Below, one piece after another: positions 7,138-15,503 of a stretch of DNA of 64,000 nucleotides (position 1 is the stretch's first letter; every line of letters starts with the position of its first letter). The notes under the pieces were generated by a model, which was not told where the DNA came from, made no database searches, and worked only from the letters and a program-made list of their open reading frames with translations. This DNA is from Gemmatimonadota bacterium. Its GTDB lineage: Bacteria > JAAXHH01. The DNA is taken from positions 124,001 to 188,000 of the forward strand of contig JAPPBT010000065.1 in the NCBI GenBank assembly GCA_026702745.1, given 5' to 3'. The translations under genes were made by a program, and so were the position numbers.

Positions 7138-9549
7138 TCATTCCCCATGTACCGCGTCCGCCGGGTTGGCCGTGGCCGCCTTGAAGGCCTGGTATCCCAC
7201 CGTCAGCCAGGAGATAATCAGCGCGGCCAGACCGGCCAGTACGAAAACCCCGATACCCAGTTCGACCCGGTACGGGAAGTCCTCGAGCCACGCGCCCATG
7301 GCGAAATACCCTACGGGAGCGCCGATCACGAAGGCCAGCAGGACGAGTTTCGTGAAGTCCCCGGACAATAGCACGATCACGTTCGATATGGTGGCGCCGA
7401 GGACTTTGCGGATCCCGATCTCCCGGGTCCGCTGTTCGGCCATGTAGGACGAAAGGCCCAGGAGCCCCAGGCAGGCGATCAGCATGGAGAGCGCTGCGCC
7501 GGCGATGAAGACGCTGCCCAGCCGCTGTTCGGCGGAGTACAGTTGCTCGAGGTTCGCGTCGAGAAACGAGATCTCCATGGCCGGGTGGTTCGGATAGGTC
7601 TGCCGCCATTGGTCCTGCAGGATCTCCATCCCCCGCCGCGGATCCTCCCCCCGCATCCGGATGACCATGTACGGCCCGGGCGCGTTGAACAGGATCATCA
7701 GGGGTTCGATGGGTTGGCGCAGCGAGTGCTGGTGGAAGTCCCTCATGACGCCGATCACCCGGTGCGACGGGGCGGTTTCCGGCGAACCCGCGAAGCGGAA
7801 GGTCTTGTCGATCGCATTCTCCCAACCCAGGGCGCGCACGGCGGTCTCGTTGATCAGGCAGGCCGATGAATCGGTGGCGAAGGCGGTGTCGAACGTACGT
7901 CCGGCGGCCAGCTCGAATGCCATGGTTTCCGCGAAGTCGAAGTCCCCCCAGATCGTCTGAAAGACAGGGCTCTGGTCGGGCGGCAACCCCTCCGGCGTCA
8001 ACAGGTTCAGGCTGGTCTGCGCGCCGGGTACGCTGCTCGAAGTGCTCACCTTCAGGATCTCGGGATACTGCAGCACCGCGTTCTTGTAGGCCCCATATCC
8101 CCGGAGGGCCGCTTCATCCGGCATGCGGACGACCGCCAGGTGCTCGCTTTCGAATCCAAGCCGCTTGTTCTGCATGTACTCCAGCTGGCTTAAGACCACG
8201 GCCGTGCCCACCATCATGAGGATCGAGACGCTGAACTGGAAGGTGATCAGCACCTTCCTGAGTACCGAATGGGAGGCGCCGGACTTCAGCGCGCCGGTCA
8301 GCACGGCCACCGGCCTGAAGGAAGAGAGCAGGAAGGCGGGATATCCACCGGCGGCGAAACCGACGAAAAGCGTGATGGCCGCCAGGGCCGGCACCAGCCA
8401 GGCCGACCCGTAGTCCATGAACAGGTCCTTGCCGGACAGCAGGTTGAATTGCGGCAGCAGCACGTGCACCAGTGCGAGGGCGATGACCAGCGCGACCAGC
8501 GCGAGCAGTACCGATTCGCCGATGAACTGCCGGATCAACTGGATGCGCTGGGCGCCCAGGACCTTCCGGATTCCGACCTCCTGCGCCCTGCGGGCGGACC
8601 GGGCGGTGGACAGGTTCATGAAATTCACGCAGGCGATGACGAGTATGAAGACGGCCAGGGACGTGAAGATATAGACATAGCGGATGTCGCTGTTGGGCCG
8701 CAGCTCGGCTTCGATGTTGGAATGCAGGTAGATCTCCGTGAGCGGCTGCAGGTAGGGGTTGGCTTCAATGCCCGCGGATTGGAGCGTTTCGCCGAGGTAC
8801 TTGTCCAGGAACGGGCGGAACCTGGATTCCATCTCCTCGCGCGTGGCGCCTTCCCGAAGCAGCAGATAGGTGTACAGGTCGTGGTTGAACCCGCCATTCT
8901 GAATGTCGTCCGGATCGCTGTAGTAGAGTTGGTTCGGCGCCAGCGTGGCGAAGGAAGCCAGGAAATCGAAATGGAAGTGGGACGTCCGCGGCATGTCCCG
9001 CATGATGCCCGTTACGGTGAACTCGTAGAGGTCGTCCCCCGTGATTATCTTCCCGATGGGGTTCTCGTCTCCGAAGTACTTGTCGGCCATGGACTCGGAC
9101 AGCACCACGGTATGCGGTTCGACCAGGGCGGCCTGGGGGTTACCCTGCACAAGCGGGATGGTGAAGATGTCGAAGACCGACGAGTCCGCGAAAATAAAGT
9201 ACCGCTCGTAGAACCGGTTCTCCTCATACCGGATGAGCCAGCGGGAGCCCGGCGGCTTGATCCGGGTGTACAGCTCGATTTCCGGATAGTCCCGCGCAAG
9301 GACCGGCGCCCAGGACGGGGGCGTGACGGCCGCTTCGATCGGCCGGTCCGTTATCACAGCGGACTCCGCGATGCGGTAGATGCGGTCTTTTTTCTCGTGA
9401 TGCTGGTCGTAGGCGAGTTCGTCCTGCACGTAGAGCAGGATCAGCACGCAGCTCGCCATGCCGATGGCCAGTCCCAGGACGTTGATGGCCGAATAGCCCT
9501 TGTGCCTGCGCAGGTTTCGCAAGGCGACGGTCAGGTAGTTTCGGATCAT
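7138..9549 (-). CDS. MacB/FtsX-family ABC transporter permease (copy 2)
   Basis: An 803-residue permease of the FtsX/MacB superfamily in the double form: an N-terminal membrane helix (NVLGLAIGMASCVLILLYVQ), a large periplasmic MacB-PCD domain (about 50-270), several helices (about 280-450), a second periplasmic domain (about 460-670) and three final helices beginning near LGSVFIAGAALSMLIACLGL. RTREIGIRKVLGA, near the end, is the usual cytoplasmic loop contacting the ATPase. It lies 9 bases downstream of a paralogue, so the two form an operon. No ATP-binding subunit is encoded in the window; it must come from elsewhere. These transporters usually act in lipoprotein, peptide or antibiotic export; the cargo is unknown here. 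Confidence 0.92.
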   Translation of the reverse strand: MIRNYLTVALRNLRRHKGYSAINVLGLAIGMASCVLILLYVQDELAYDQHHEKKDRIYRIAESAVITDRPIEAAVTPPSWAPVLARDYPEIELYTRIKPPGSRWLIRYEENRFYERYFIFADSSVFDIFTIPLVQGNPQAALVEPHTVVLSESMADKYFGDENPIGKIITGDDLYEFTVTGIMRDMPRTSHFHFDFLASFATLAPNQLYYSDPDDIQNGGFNHDLYTYLLLREGATREEMESRFRPFLDKYLGETLQSAGIEANPYLQPLTEIYLHSNIEAELRPNSDIRYVYIFTSLAVFILVIACVNFMNLSTARSARRAQEVGIRKVLGAQRIQLIRQFIGESVLLALVALVIALALVHVLLPQFNLLSGKDLFMDYGSAWLVPALAAITLFVGFAAGGYPAFLLSSFRPVAVLTGALKSGASHSVLRKVLITFQFSVSILMMVGTAVVLSQLEYMQNKRLGFESEHLAVVRMPDEAALRGYGAYKNAVLQYPEILKVSTSSSVPGAQTSLNLLTPEGLPPDQSPVFQTIWGDFDFAETMAFELAAGRTFDTAFATDSSACLINETAVRALGWENAIDKTFRFAGSPETAPSHRVIGVMRDFHQHSLRQPIEPLMILFNAPGPYMVIRMRGEDPRRGMEILQDQWRQTYPNHPAMEISFLDANLEQLYSAEQRLGSVFIAGAALSMLIACLGLLGLSSYMAEQRTREIGIRKVLGATISNVIVLLSGDFTKLVLLAFVIGAPVGYFAMGAWLEDFPYRVELGIGVFVLAGLAALIISWLTVGYQAFKAATANPADAVHGE

Positions 9550-9558
9550 GGTATCATC

Positions 9559-11967
9559 TCACTCCGCATGCACCGCTTCCGCCGGGTTGGCGGCCGCGGC
9601 CTTATACGATTGGAATCCCACCGTCAGCCAGGCGACCGCCAGTGCCGCGACACCCGCGAAAAGGAACACCCCAAGGCCCGGTTCGATACGGTATGGGAAG
9701 TCTTCCAGCCACGATTGCATGGCGTAGTAACCCGCCGGCGCTCCGAGCACGAAGGCCAGCAGGATCAGCCTGGTGAAGTCCCTCGACAACAGCAGGATCA
9801 CGTTCGATATCGTTGCGCCGAGGACCTTCCGTACGCCGATTTCCCGGGTCCGTTGCTCCGCCATGAAGGACGACAGCCCCAGCAGTCCCAGGCAGGCGAT
9901 CAGGATCGAAAGCACCGCGCCGGCGATGAACACGGAACCCAGTCGCCGTTCGGCCTGGTATAGTTGCCTGAGGTCGTCATCGAGAAACGAGTAATCCAGG
10001 GCTGGATGATTCGGATAGGTCTTCCGCCACTGTTCCTGGAGTGTTTCAAGCCCACGTGATACGTTTGTACCCTGTATCCTGACGACCATAAATGAATCGG
10101 GATCCGTATCCAGACGCACCATGAGCGGCGTTATGGGTTGGTGCAGCGACTGGACGTGGAAATCCGCCATGACGCCGATGACGCTCAGGGGCGGGTCATC
10201 ATCCTCGCCGGTCAACCTGAAGGTCCTGCCGATCGGGTCGTCCCATCCCAGAGACCGGACGGCCGCCTCGTTGACCAGGCAGGCGGTGGAGTCCGAGCCG
10301 AATGCCCGGGAAAACGTGCGTCCCGACGCCATCTCGATGCCGAGTGTTTTTATGTAGCCGAAGTCCGCCTGGATCATCTGGTACACCGGGCTTTCATCCT
10401 CCTGCACCCCTTCCGGCGTAACCAGGTTGAGGCTCGTCTGACCTCCGGGTATGCTGTTCGCCGTACTCACGTTAAGGATTTCAGGATACTGCATCAAGGC
10501 GTCCCTGTAGGCCGGATAACCATTAAGGGCTTCCTCATCCGGCAGACGAACGACGACCAGGTTGTCTTCATCGAAACCCAGGGGCTTGTTCTGCATGTAT
10601 TCCAGCTGATCGAGGACTACGAGCGTACCAATGATCATGAGGATGGAAATACCGAACTGGAACGTGATCAGAACTTTCCTGAGCAGCGAAAGGGCCGCGC
10701 CTGCCTTGAGTGCGCCGGTCAGTACGGCCACCGGCCTGAAGGAGGACAGGATAAAAGCGGGATATCCACCTGCGGCGATGCCCGTCACCAGGGCGATGCC
10801 CGCCAGGGTCGGCACCAGCCAGGTGGACTGGTATTCCATCGCCAGCGACTTGCCGGAGAACAGGTTGAACTGCGGCAGGAGCAGGTGAACCAGGCCCAGT
10901 GCGATGACGAGGGCGACGACGGCGACCAGGATCGACTCGCCAGTAAACTGTTTAATCAGTTGATTCCGAAGGGCGCCGAGTACTTTCCGCATGCCGACTT
11001 CCTGCGCTCTGCGGGCGGAACGGGCGGTGGAAAGGTTCACGAAATTCACGCAGGCGATCAGCAGGACAAAGACGGCCAGGGAGGAAAAGATGTACACGTA
11101 CCGGATACTGCTGTTCGCCCTGATTTCGGCTTCCATGTTGGAATGGAGGTGGATATCCGTGATGGGCTGCAGGTAGGGTCGGGCCTCGATACCCACGGAC
11201 TCGAGCAGTTCGCCGAGGTAATTGTCCAGGAACCCGGGGAGTTCTCGCTCCAGGTCTTCGGGTGCATATCCTTCTCGAAGCAGTAGATAGGTAAACAGGT
11301 CGTGGCTGAAGCCGTGGTTCTGCATCGTGGACGGTTCACTGTAGAGTCCGTGCGGCGCCAGGGAGCCATAGGAGGCCAGGAAGTCGAAGTGAAAGTGCGA
11401 GTTCTCCGGCATGTCCCGCATAACGCCGGTTACCGTGAACTCATAGAGGTCATCGCCCGTAATGACTTTGCCGACCGGGTTCTCATCCCCGAAGTACTTG
11501 CCGGCCATAGATTCCGACAGCACCACGGTATGGGGGTCGGCCAGCACCGTCTTCGCATCGCCCTGAACCAGGGGGAAGGTGAAGATGTCGAAGAACGATG
11601 AATCTACGAAGGCGAAATACCGCTCGTAAAACCGCTTTTCCTGGTACCGAATCAGCCACCGGGAGGCCGGCGGCTTGATCCGGGTATACGCCTCGATGAC
11701 GGGATAGTCTTTTGCCAGCACGGGGGCCCAGGGCGGAGGCGTCACCGCGGCTTCGATGGACCGGCCCGCTACCGTCGCGGATTCCACCACGCGGTATATC
11801 CGGTCTTTCTTCTCGTGATACTGGTCGTAGCTGAGCTCGTCCTGCACGTAGAGCAGGATCAACACGCAGCAGGCAATACCGATGGCCAGTCCCAGGACGT
11901 TGATCGCCGAATAACCCTTGTGCCTGAGCAGGTTTCTTATCGCGATAGTCAGGTAGTTTTTGAACAC
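9559..11967 (-). CDS. MacB/FtsX-family ABC transporter permease (copy 1)
   Basis: An 802-residue paralogue of the gene just downstream, collinear over the whole length and nearly identical at the start (HKGYSAINVLGLAIG, then YVQDEL). It has the same layout: one N-terminal helix, a periplasmic domain, a helix cluster with RSARRAQEVGMRKVLGA, a second periplasmic domain, and C-terminal helices with RTREIGVRKVLGA. It starts with GTG at 11967. The close similarity and tandem placement indicate a local duplication, and the two may form a heterodimer. The leader contains two copies of a 15-bp repeat (11970-12000). Confidence 0.92.
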   Translation of the reverse strand: MFKNYLTIAIRNLLRHKGYSAINVLGLAIGIACCVLILLYVQDELSYDQYHEKKDRIYRVVESATVAGRSIEAAVTPPPWAPVLAKDYPVIEAYTRIKPPASRWLIRYQEKRFYERYFAFVDSSFFDIFTFPLVQGDAKTVLADPHTVVLSESMAGKYFGDENPVGKVITGDDLYEFTVTGVMRDMPENSHFHFDFLASYGSLAPHGLYSEPSTMQNHGFSHDLFTYLLLREGYAPEDLERELPGFLDNYLGELLESVGIEARPYLQPITDIHLHSNMEAEIRANSSIRYVYIFSSLAVFVLLIACVNFVNLSTARSARRAQEVGMRKVLGALRNQLIKQFTGESILVAVVALVIALGLVHLLLPQFNLFSGKSLAMEYQSTWLVPTLAGIALVTGIAAGGYPAFILSSFRPVAVLTGALKAGAALSLLRKVLITFQFGISILMIIGTLVVLDQLEYMQNKPLGFDEDNLVVVRLPDEEALNGYPAYRDALMQYPEILNVSTANSIPGGQTSLNLVTPEGVQEDESPVYQMIQADFGYIKTLGIEMASGRTFSRAFGSDSTACLVNEAAVRSLGWDDPIGRTFRLTGEDDDPPLSVIGVMADFHVQSLHQPITPLMVRLDTDPDSFMVVRIQGTNVSRGLETLQEQWRKTYPNHPALDYSFLDDDLRQLYQAERRLGSVFIAGAVLSILIACLGLLGLSSFMAEQRTREIGVRKVLGATISNVILLLSRDFTRLILLAFVLGAPAGYYAMQSWLEDFPYRIEPGLGVFLFAGVAALAVAWLTVGFQSYKAAAANPAEAVHAE

Positions 11968-11969
11968 GT

Positions 11970-12000
11970 GGCGGGTCCGTTACGGGGCGGGTCCGTTTCG
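11970..12000. repeat. 15-bp direct repeat upstream of permease gene
   Basis: GGCGGGTCCGTTACG (11970-11984) and GGCGGGTCCGTTTCG (11986-12000) differ at one position. They sit immediately before the GTG start of the permease gene. Confidence 0.6.
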
Positions 12001-12080
12001 AGGTAGTTCTGTCCCGGAAGCGTTAAAAAATGAACGCTGGATGAGCGCGGTCTAAACGGAATCCTCTTTAAACAGATTCC

Positions 12081-12212
12081 TCAAGGTCTGTTTCTATTCC
12101 GTATTCTGTGACTGATGATTTTATAGGTAAACCAAATGGGCAGTGCTACGGTTGCCAACAAAAACAACACAATGACCCCGAAGACTAACTCGAACATTCC
12201 AAAAGAGCTCAT
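12081..12212 (-). CDS. Small single-span membrane protein
   Basis: A 43-residue frame beginning MSSFGMFELVF, with one clear hydrophobic helix (VFGVIVLFLLATVALPIWF) and a basic tail ISHRIRNRNRP. GGAG lies six bases before ATG 12212; two further in-frame ATGs upstream (12215 and 12224) are alternatives. It fills the 374-base gap between the permease pair and the symporter gene, which otherwise holds only the direct repeats. The LPIW-basic pattern is loosely like PspB of the phage-shock response, but the protein is too short to assign. The hydrophobic-then-basic design supports a real gene; no homologue is known to me. Confidence 0.45.
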   Translation of the reverse strand: MSSFGMFELVFGVIVLFLLATVALPIWFTYKIISHRIRNRNRP

Positions 12213-12341
12213 CATGTACTCCATGTATAAACGGCGGGATTATCCCGGTATGGGATTTCCGCTAGTGGATTGATGTTAAGACCCGCCAACTTTGCCGGAT
12301 GTTTCAATAACGGGCAGGTTGATTACAGTATAGTCGGCCTC

Positions 12342-14048
12342 TTACCACAGCACCCCGAACAGCAAGCCCGACGCGATGGCCAGGTAACCCAGGGCCAGTA
12401 CGCCGGGTCGGCGGAACAGCGTCAGTCCCCCGGGCGGCAGCTTGAAGGGATAGGCGCCGCGGATCGGCGTCTCCACCAGGGTCTTCTGCAGCCAGGTGCC
12501 TTCGAGGGCTTTCAGCCGGTGGGCCATGCGATTGCGCACCGAGGGGATGTCGTTTTCCCGCGCGTAGACGAGTCCTTCCAGGTCCTCGTCGGACATGGGG
12601 CCGCTTCGAAGCGTGATCAGCGCCGACGCGACCAGCATGCCGGCCGCGGGCAGGACGATGTTCCACAGATAGGTCCACCAGGTGTTGGTGTACCAGACCG
12701 GCAGGCCCCATTCGAAGCTTTCCCCAAGGATCGCCGTCACGCCGTAGGCCAGCCCGACGAGCAGGCCCACGATGCCGGTCGAGCGGTGGACGCGGGTGAA
12801 GACGCCCATGAGGATAACCGTCATGAGGGGCACGGCGATGGCGCCGGCCAGCCGGAGGTAGAAGGCCAGCATGCCCTCCTGGATGAAGGGCACGTAGGCA
12901 AATCCCAGGGCCATGATGAAAGGAGCCGTGATGCGGCCCACGCGGGTATAGTGGGCGTCCGATGCGCGCTTCACGATGAACCGGGCGTAGATGTCGCGGA
13001 CGAAGAGGCTCGAAATGCCGATGCCGATGGAGTCGAAGGTGGAATAGCCGCCGGCGATGAGTCCCGCCACGACGATCCCGATCAGTCCGTGGGGCAGGTA
13101 GGCCTGGATCATCAGGGGATAGGCCTGGTCGATGGTTTCCAGGGCGGGGAAATCCGCCCGGGCCATGGGGCCCATGGTGATGTTGAACCAGAGACAAATG
13201 GCCGTGGCCGTGCTGGCCACCACGGCGGCCATCTTGAAATCCCACTCCGACCGTGCGCCCAGGAACCGGATCGCCTCGTACTGGTTGATGACGGCGTACA
13301 TGGTCAGCACGACGATGAAGCTGAGGATGACCACGGCCGCGGGGACGCCGGGCGGTGCATAACCGCCCACGTGGAGCATCACGTCGGGCAGTCCGGGGTC
13401 CACGGCGGCCAGGCGCTCGTTCAGCCCCGACCACCCGCCGCCCCGGACCCAGACCACGATCCAAAGCACGAAAGACCCAATGATCATGGCCACGCCCTGG
13501 ACGGCGTCGGTGAACACACCGGCCTGCAGACCCCCGCGGACCACGTAGAGGGTCGCGGACGCCGCCACCGCCACCACGACGAACCAGCTGGCGGTCGTGG
13601 AGAACCCGGCGAGGACGCTCAGCACCAGGTACATGGAGAAGAAGATGTTGGCGAGGACGTTGGTGCGGGACTGGATGTTGATGAGGACCGCCATGATGCG
13701 GACGGACGGACCGAAGCGGTACTCCAGCCACTCGGCGTTGGTGAAGACGCCCGACCGGTACATGGGCAGGATGACGAAAAAGGCAAGCACGAACCAACCG
13801 ATGGCGATCCCGAGCCACCACTGCGACAGCTGGGAGAGTCCGAACTGGTACGAGCCTCCGGCAATGGCCACGTAGTCGCCGCTGTCCACGGCGGTGCCGA
13901 AGGCCGACAGGCCGATGGCCCACCAGGGCATGGACTTGGCCGCCAGGTACCAGTCGAAGCTTTCGCCTTTCTCGCGAAAGGCCAGCAGGCCGTATACGAC
14001 GATACCGCCGTTGACGAGAAAGACGATGGTCCAGTCTAGAAAGGACAT
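12342..14048 (-). CDS. Sodium:solute symporter (SSS family)
   Basis: A 568-residue protein with about 13-14 membrane helices in the LeuT-like SSS arrangement. Helix 2 has SAFGTAVDSGDYVAIAGGSY, the region around the sodium and substrate sites, and the GGYSTFDSIGIGISSLFVRD segment in the middle matches the helix 8-9 region of the family. The start ATG 14048 begins MSFLDWTIVFLVNGG, directly entering the first helix. It would import a small solute with Na+; sugars, amino or organic acids cannot be distinguished. It lies 123 bases downstream of an SMP-30-like lactonase on the same strand, so transport plus lactone hydrolysis may be linked. Confidence 0.9.
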   Translation of the reverse strand: MSFLDWTIVFLVNGGIVVYGLLAFREKGESFDWYLAAKSMPWWAIGLSAFGTAVDSGDYVAIAGGSYQFGLSQLSQWWLGIAIGWFVLAFFVILPMYRSGVFTNAEWLEYRFGPSVRIMAVLINIQSRTNVLANIFFSMYLVLSVLAGFSTTASWFVVVAVAASATLYVVRGGLQAGVFTDAVQGVAMIIGSFVLWIVVWVRGGGWSGLNERLAAVDPGLPDVMLHVGGYAPPGVPAAVVILSFIVVLTMYAVINQYEAIRFLGARSEWDFKMAAVVASTATAICLWFNITMGPMARADFPALETIDQAYPLMIQAYLPHGLIGIVVAGLIAGGYSTFDSIGIGISSLFVRDIYARFIVKRASDAHYTRVGRITAPFIMALGFAYVPFIQEGMLAFYLRLAGAIAVPLMTVILMGVFTRVHRSTGIVGLLVGLAYGVTAILGESFEWGLPVWYTNTWWTYLWNIVLPAAGMLVASALITLRSGPMSDEDLEGLVYARENDIPSVRNRMAHRLKALEGTWLQKTLVETPIRGAYPFKLPPGGLTLFRRPGVLALGYLAIASGLLFGVLW

Positions 14049-14149
14049 GGGTCAGAGCAGCGTGTGGCGAGGCGCCGGACCGGCCAGGTGACGGTTCGCA
14101 TGGTCATCCAGCCGGTCCGACGAGGTCGTGGATCGTTGGGTAGCCGCTT

Positions 14150-14180
14150 CTATTCCCGATTACTCCCGAGTTTATCCCCG
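14150..14180. repeat. Stop-codon tail repeat after SMP-30 gene
   Basis: Read on the minus strand, three short units of CGGGRATA type follow one another (CGGGGATAA, CGGGAGTAA, CGGGAATAG). The first contains the real stop codon and each later copy carries another stop triplet. Confidence 0.4.
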
Positions 14181-15227
14181 TGGCAGGTGGTAGCCGTCCT
14201 TCATCACGGGGATCCGGTAGAGCCCGGTACCCGCAGTGATGTACAGGATCTTGCTGTTCTCGCCCCGTCCGAAGCCCACGTTGGTGGGCAGCACGCCGGT
14301 GGGGATGAAGGCCTTTTCGGTCCCGTCCGGCGCGCGGATGGCGATGCCCGGCCGGGTCACGTCGCGCTCGGACACGTACAGGTTGCCTTCGACGTCGACG
14401 ACCAGGCCGTCGGGCCCGTCCTCGGGCAGGTAGTCCACGAGTACGCTCCGGAAGGTGGCGGATCCGTCCTCGTGCAGGTCGTAGGCCAGCAGGGCCATGC
14501 GTCCCTTGTGCACGGGGATGTCCAGGGTGATCTTGCCGAGGTCGATGGAACCGTTGTCGTTGCTGACCACGTAGAGGGTCTGCTGGTCGGGAGAGACCAC
14601 CACGCCGTTCGGCTTGCCCGCGTCGGTGATGATCCGGTGGATCGAGCCGTCCGTGTCGATGCGGTACACGGCCATCACGGGCTGTTCCACCGATTCGTTG
14701 CCGATGTACTTGGGATCGCTGAAATAGACCCGTCCCTGTTCGTCGATGGCCACGTCGTTCGGGGCGTTGAAGGGCCGTCCTTCGTACTCGTGTGCGATGA
14801 TGTAGGCCTTGCCCGTCTCCATGTCCGTTCGCGTCACCCGCCGTCCGCCCTGGTCGGCGCCCTCCGCGGCGATGAGCCGGTCCTGGGCGTCGAACTTGAG
14901 CCCGTTGGACATCCCGCTCGGCGACCGGTAAATGGTGGTCTCGCCCGTTTTCGGGTCATAGCGCCAAATGTGCCCGGCCTGTATGCCATCCGCACCTGCC
15001 GACGTGGTGAAGGTGATGTCGCTGAAATAGATCATCCCGTCCGGGCCCTCGGCGGGACTCTCCGTCAGGGCCAGGCCCTCGTTGAACACCATCTCCAGGC
15101 GGGCGTCGGGCGAGATGTACTCCGGATCACCGAAAGGCGGATCGACTTCCTGGGCTTGGAGGGGTGCTGCGAGCAACGGTACGGCGAGCAACAGGCCAAT
15201 TATTGGAATAGCGTGGCGAAAGGACAT
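14172..15227 (-). CDS. Secreted SMP-30/gluconolactonase-like protein
   Basis: A 351-residue protein with a cleavable signal peptide (hydrophobic to about residue 25, AAPLQAQ). It has the six-bladed propeller motifs of the SMP-30/gluconolactonase family: AEGPDGMIYFSD (metal-ligand Glu), SNGLKFDAQDRLIAAE, NAPNDVAIDEQGRVYFSDP (metal-ligand Asn/Asp), KPNGVVVSPDQQTLYVV and DGLVVDVEGNLYVSE. Members hydrolyse sugar lactones with a divalent metal. Export suggests action in the periplasm, where the nearby symporter could take up the product. The lactone substrate cannot be read from the sequence. Confidence 0.87.
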   Translation of the reverse strand: MSFRHAIPIIGLLLAVPLLAAPLQAQEVDPPFGDPEYISPDARLEMVFNEGLALTESPAEGPDGMIYFSDITFTTSAGADGIQAGHIWRYDPKTGETTIYRSPSGMSNGLKFDAQDRLIAAEGADQGGRRVTRTDMETGKAYIIAHEYEGRPFNAPNDVAIDEQGRVYFSDPKYIGNESVEQPVMAVYRIDTDGSIHRIITDAGKPNGVVVSPDQQTLYVVSNDNGSIDLGKITLDIPVHKGRMALLAYDLHEDGSATFRSVLVDYLPEDGPDGLVVDVEGNLYVSERDVTRPGIAIRAPDGTEKAFIPTGVLPTNVGFGRGENSKILYITAGTGLYRIPVMKDGYHLPRG

Positions 15228-15503
15228 GCTTCGGTCTCCTATGACAGCATCCGTTTAAATCAGTCACCAGACAAGGGTTCCGACTTGAACCCTGTATGAT
15301 CAGAACCGGCATTATAGTAGGAAGAATCGAGGTAATTGGAAACCCTGCCAGACTATGCCTCAAGGCGCGTACCGTCAAGGGATTTCGACCGGCGCCGGCC
15401 AGTGAACTTTCCTTGACGCCGGGTACCGGATTCTGTACCGTCCTCGTACGCCATTCCCAGCACAAACCATCAATCAACATGGAAATACAACAAGGAGCAA
15501 CTC

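Noticed and set aside
8269-9963. 564-codon plus-strand frame across the two permease genes
   Set aside because: It spans the junction of two well-supported opposite-strand genes and its product is Arg/Gln/Gly-rich low complexity.
12270-14039. 589-codon frame opposite the sodium symporter
   Set aside because: The opposite strand has a textbook SSS symporter; this frame is a composition artefact.
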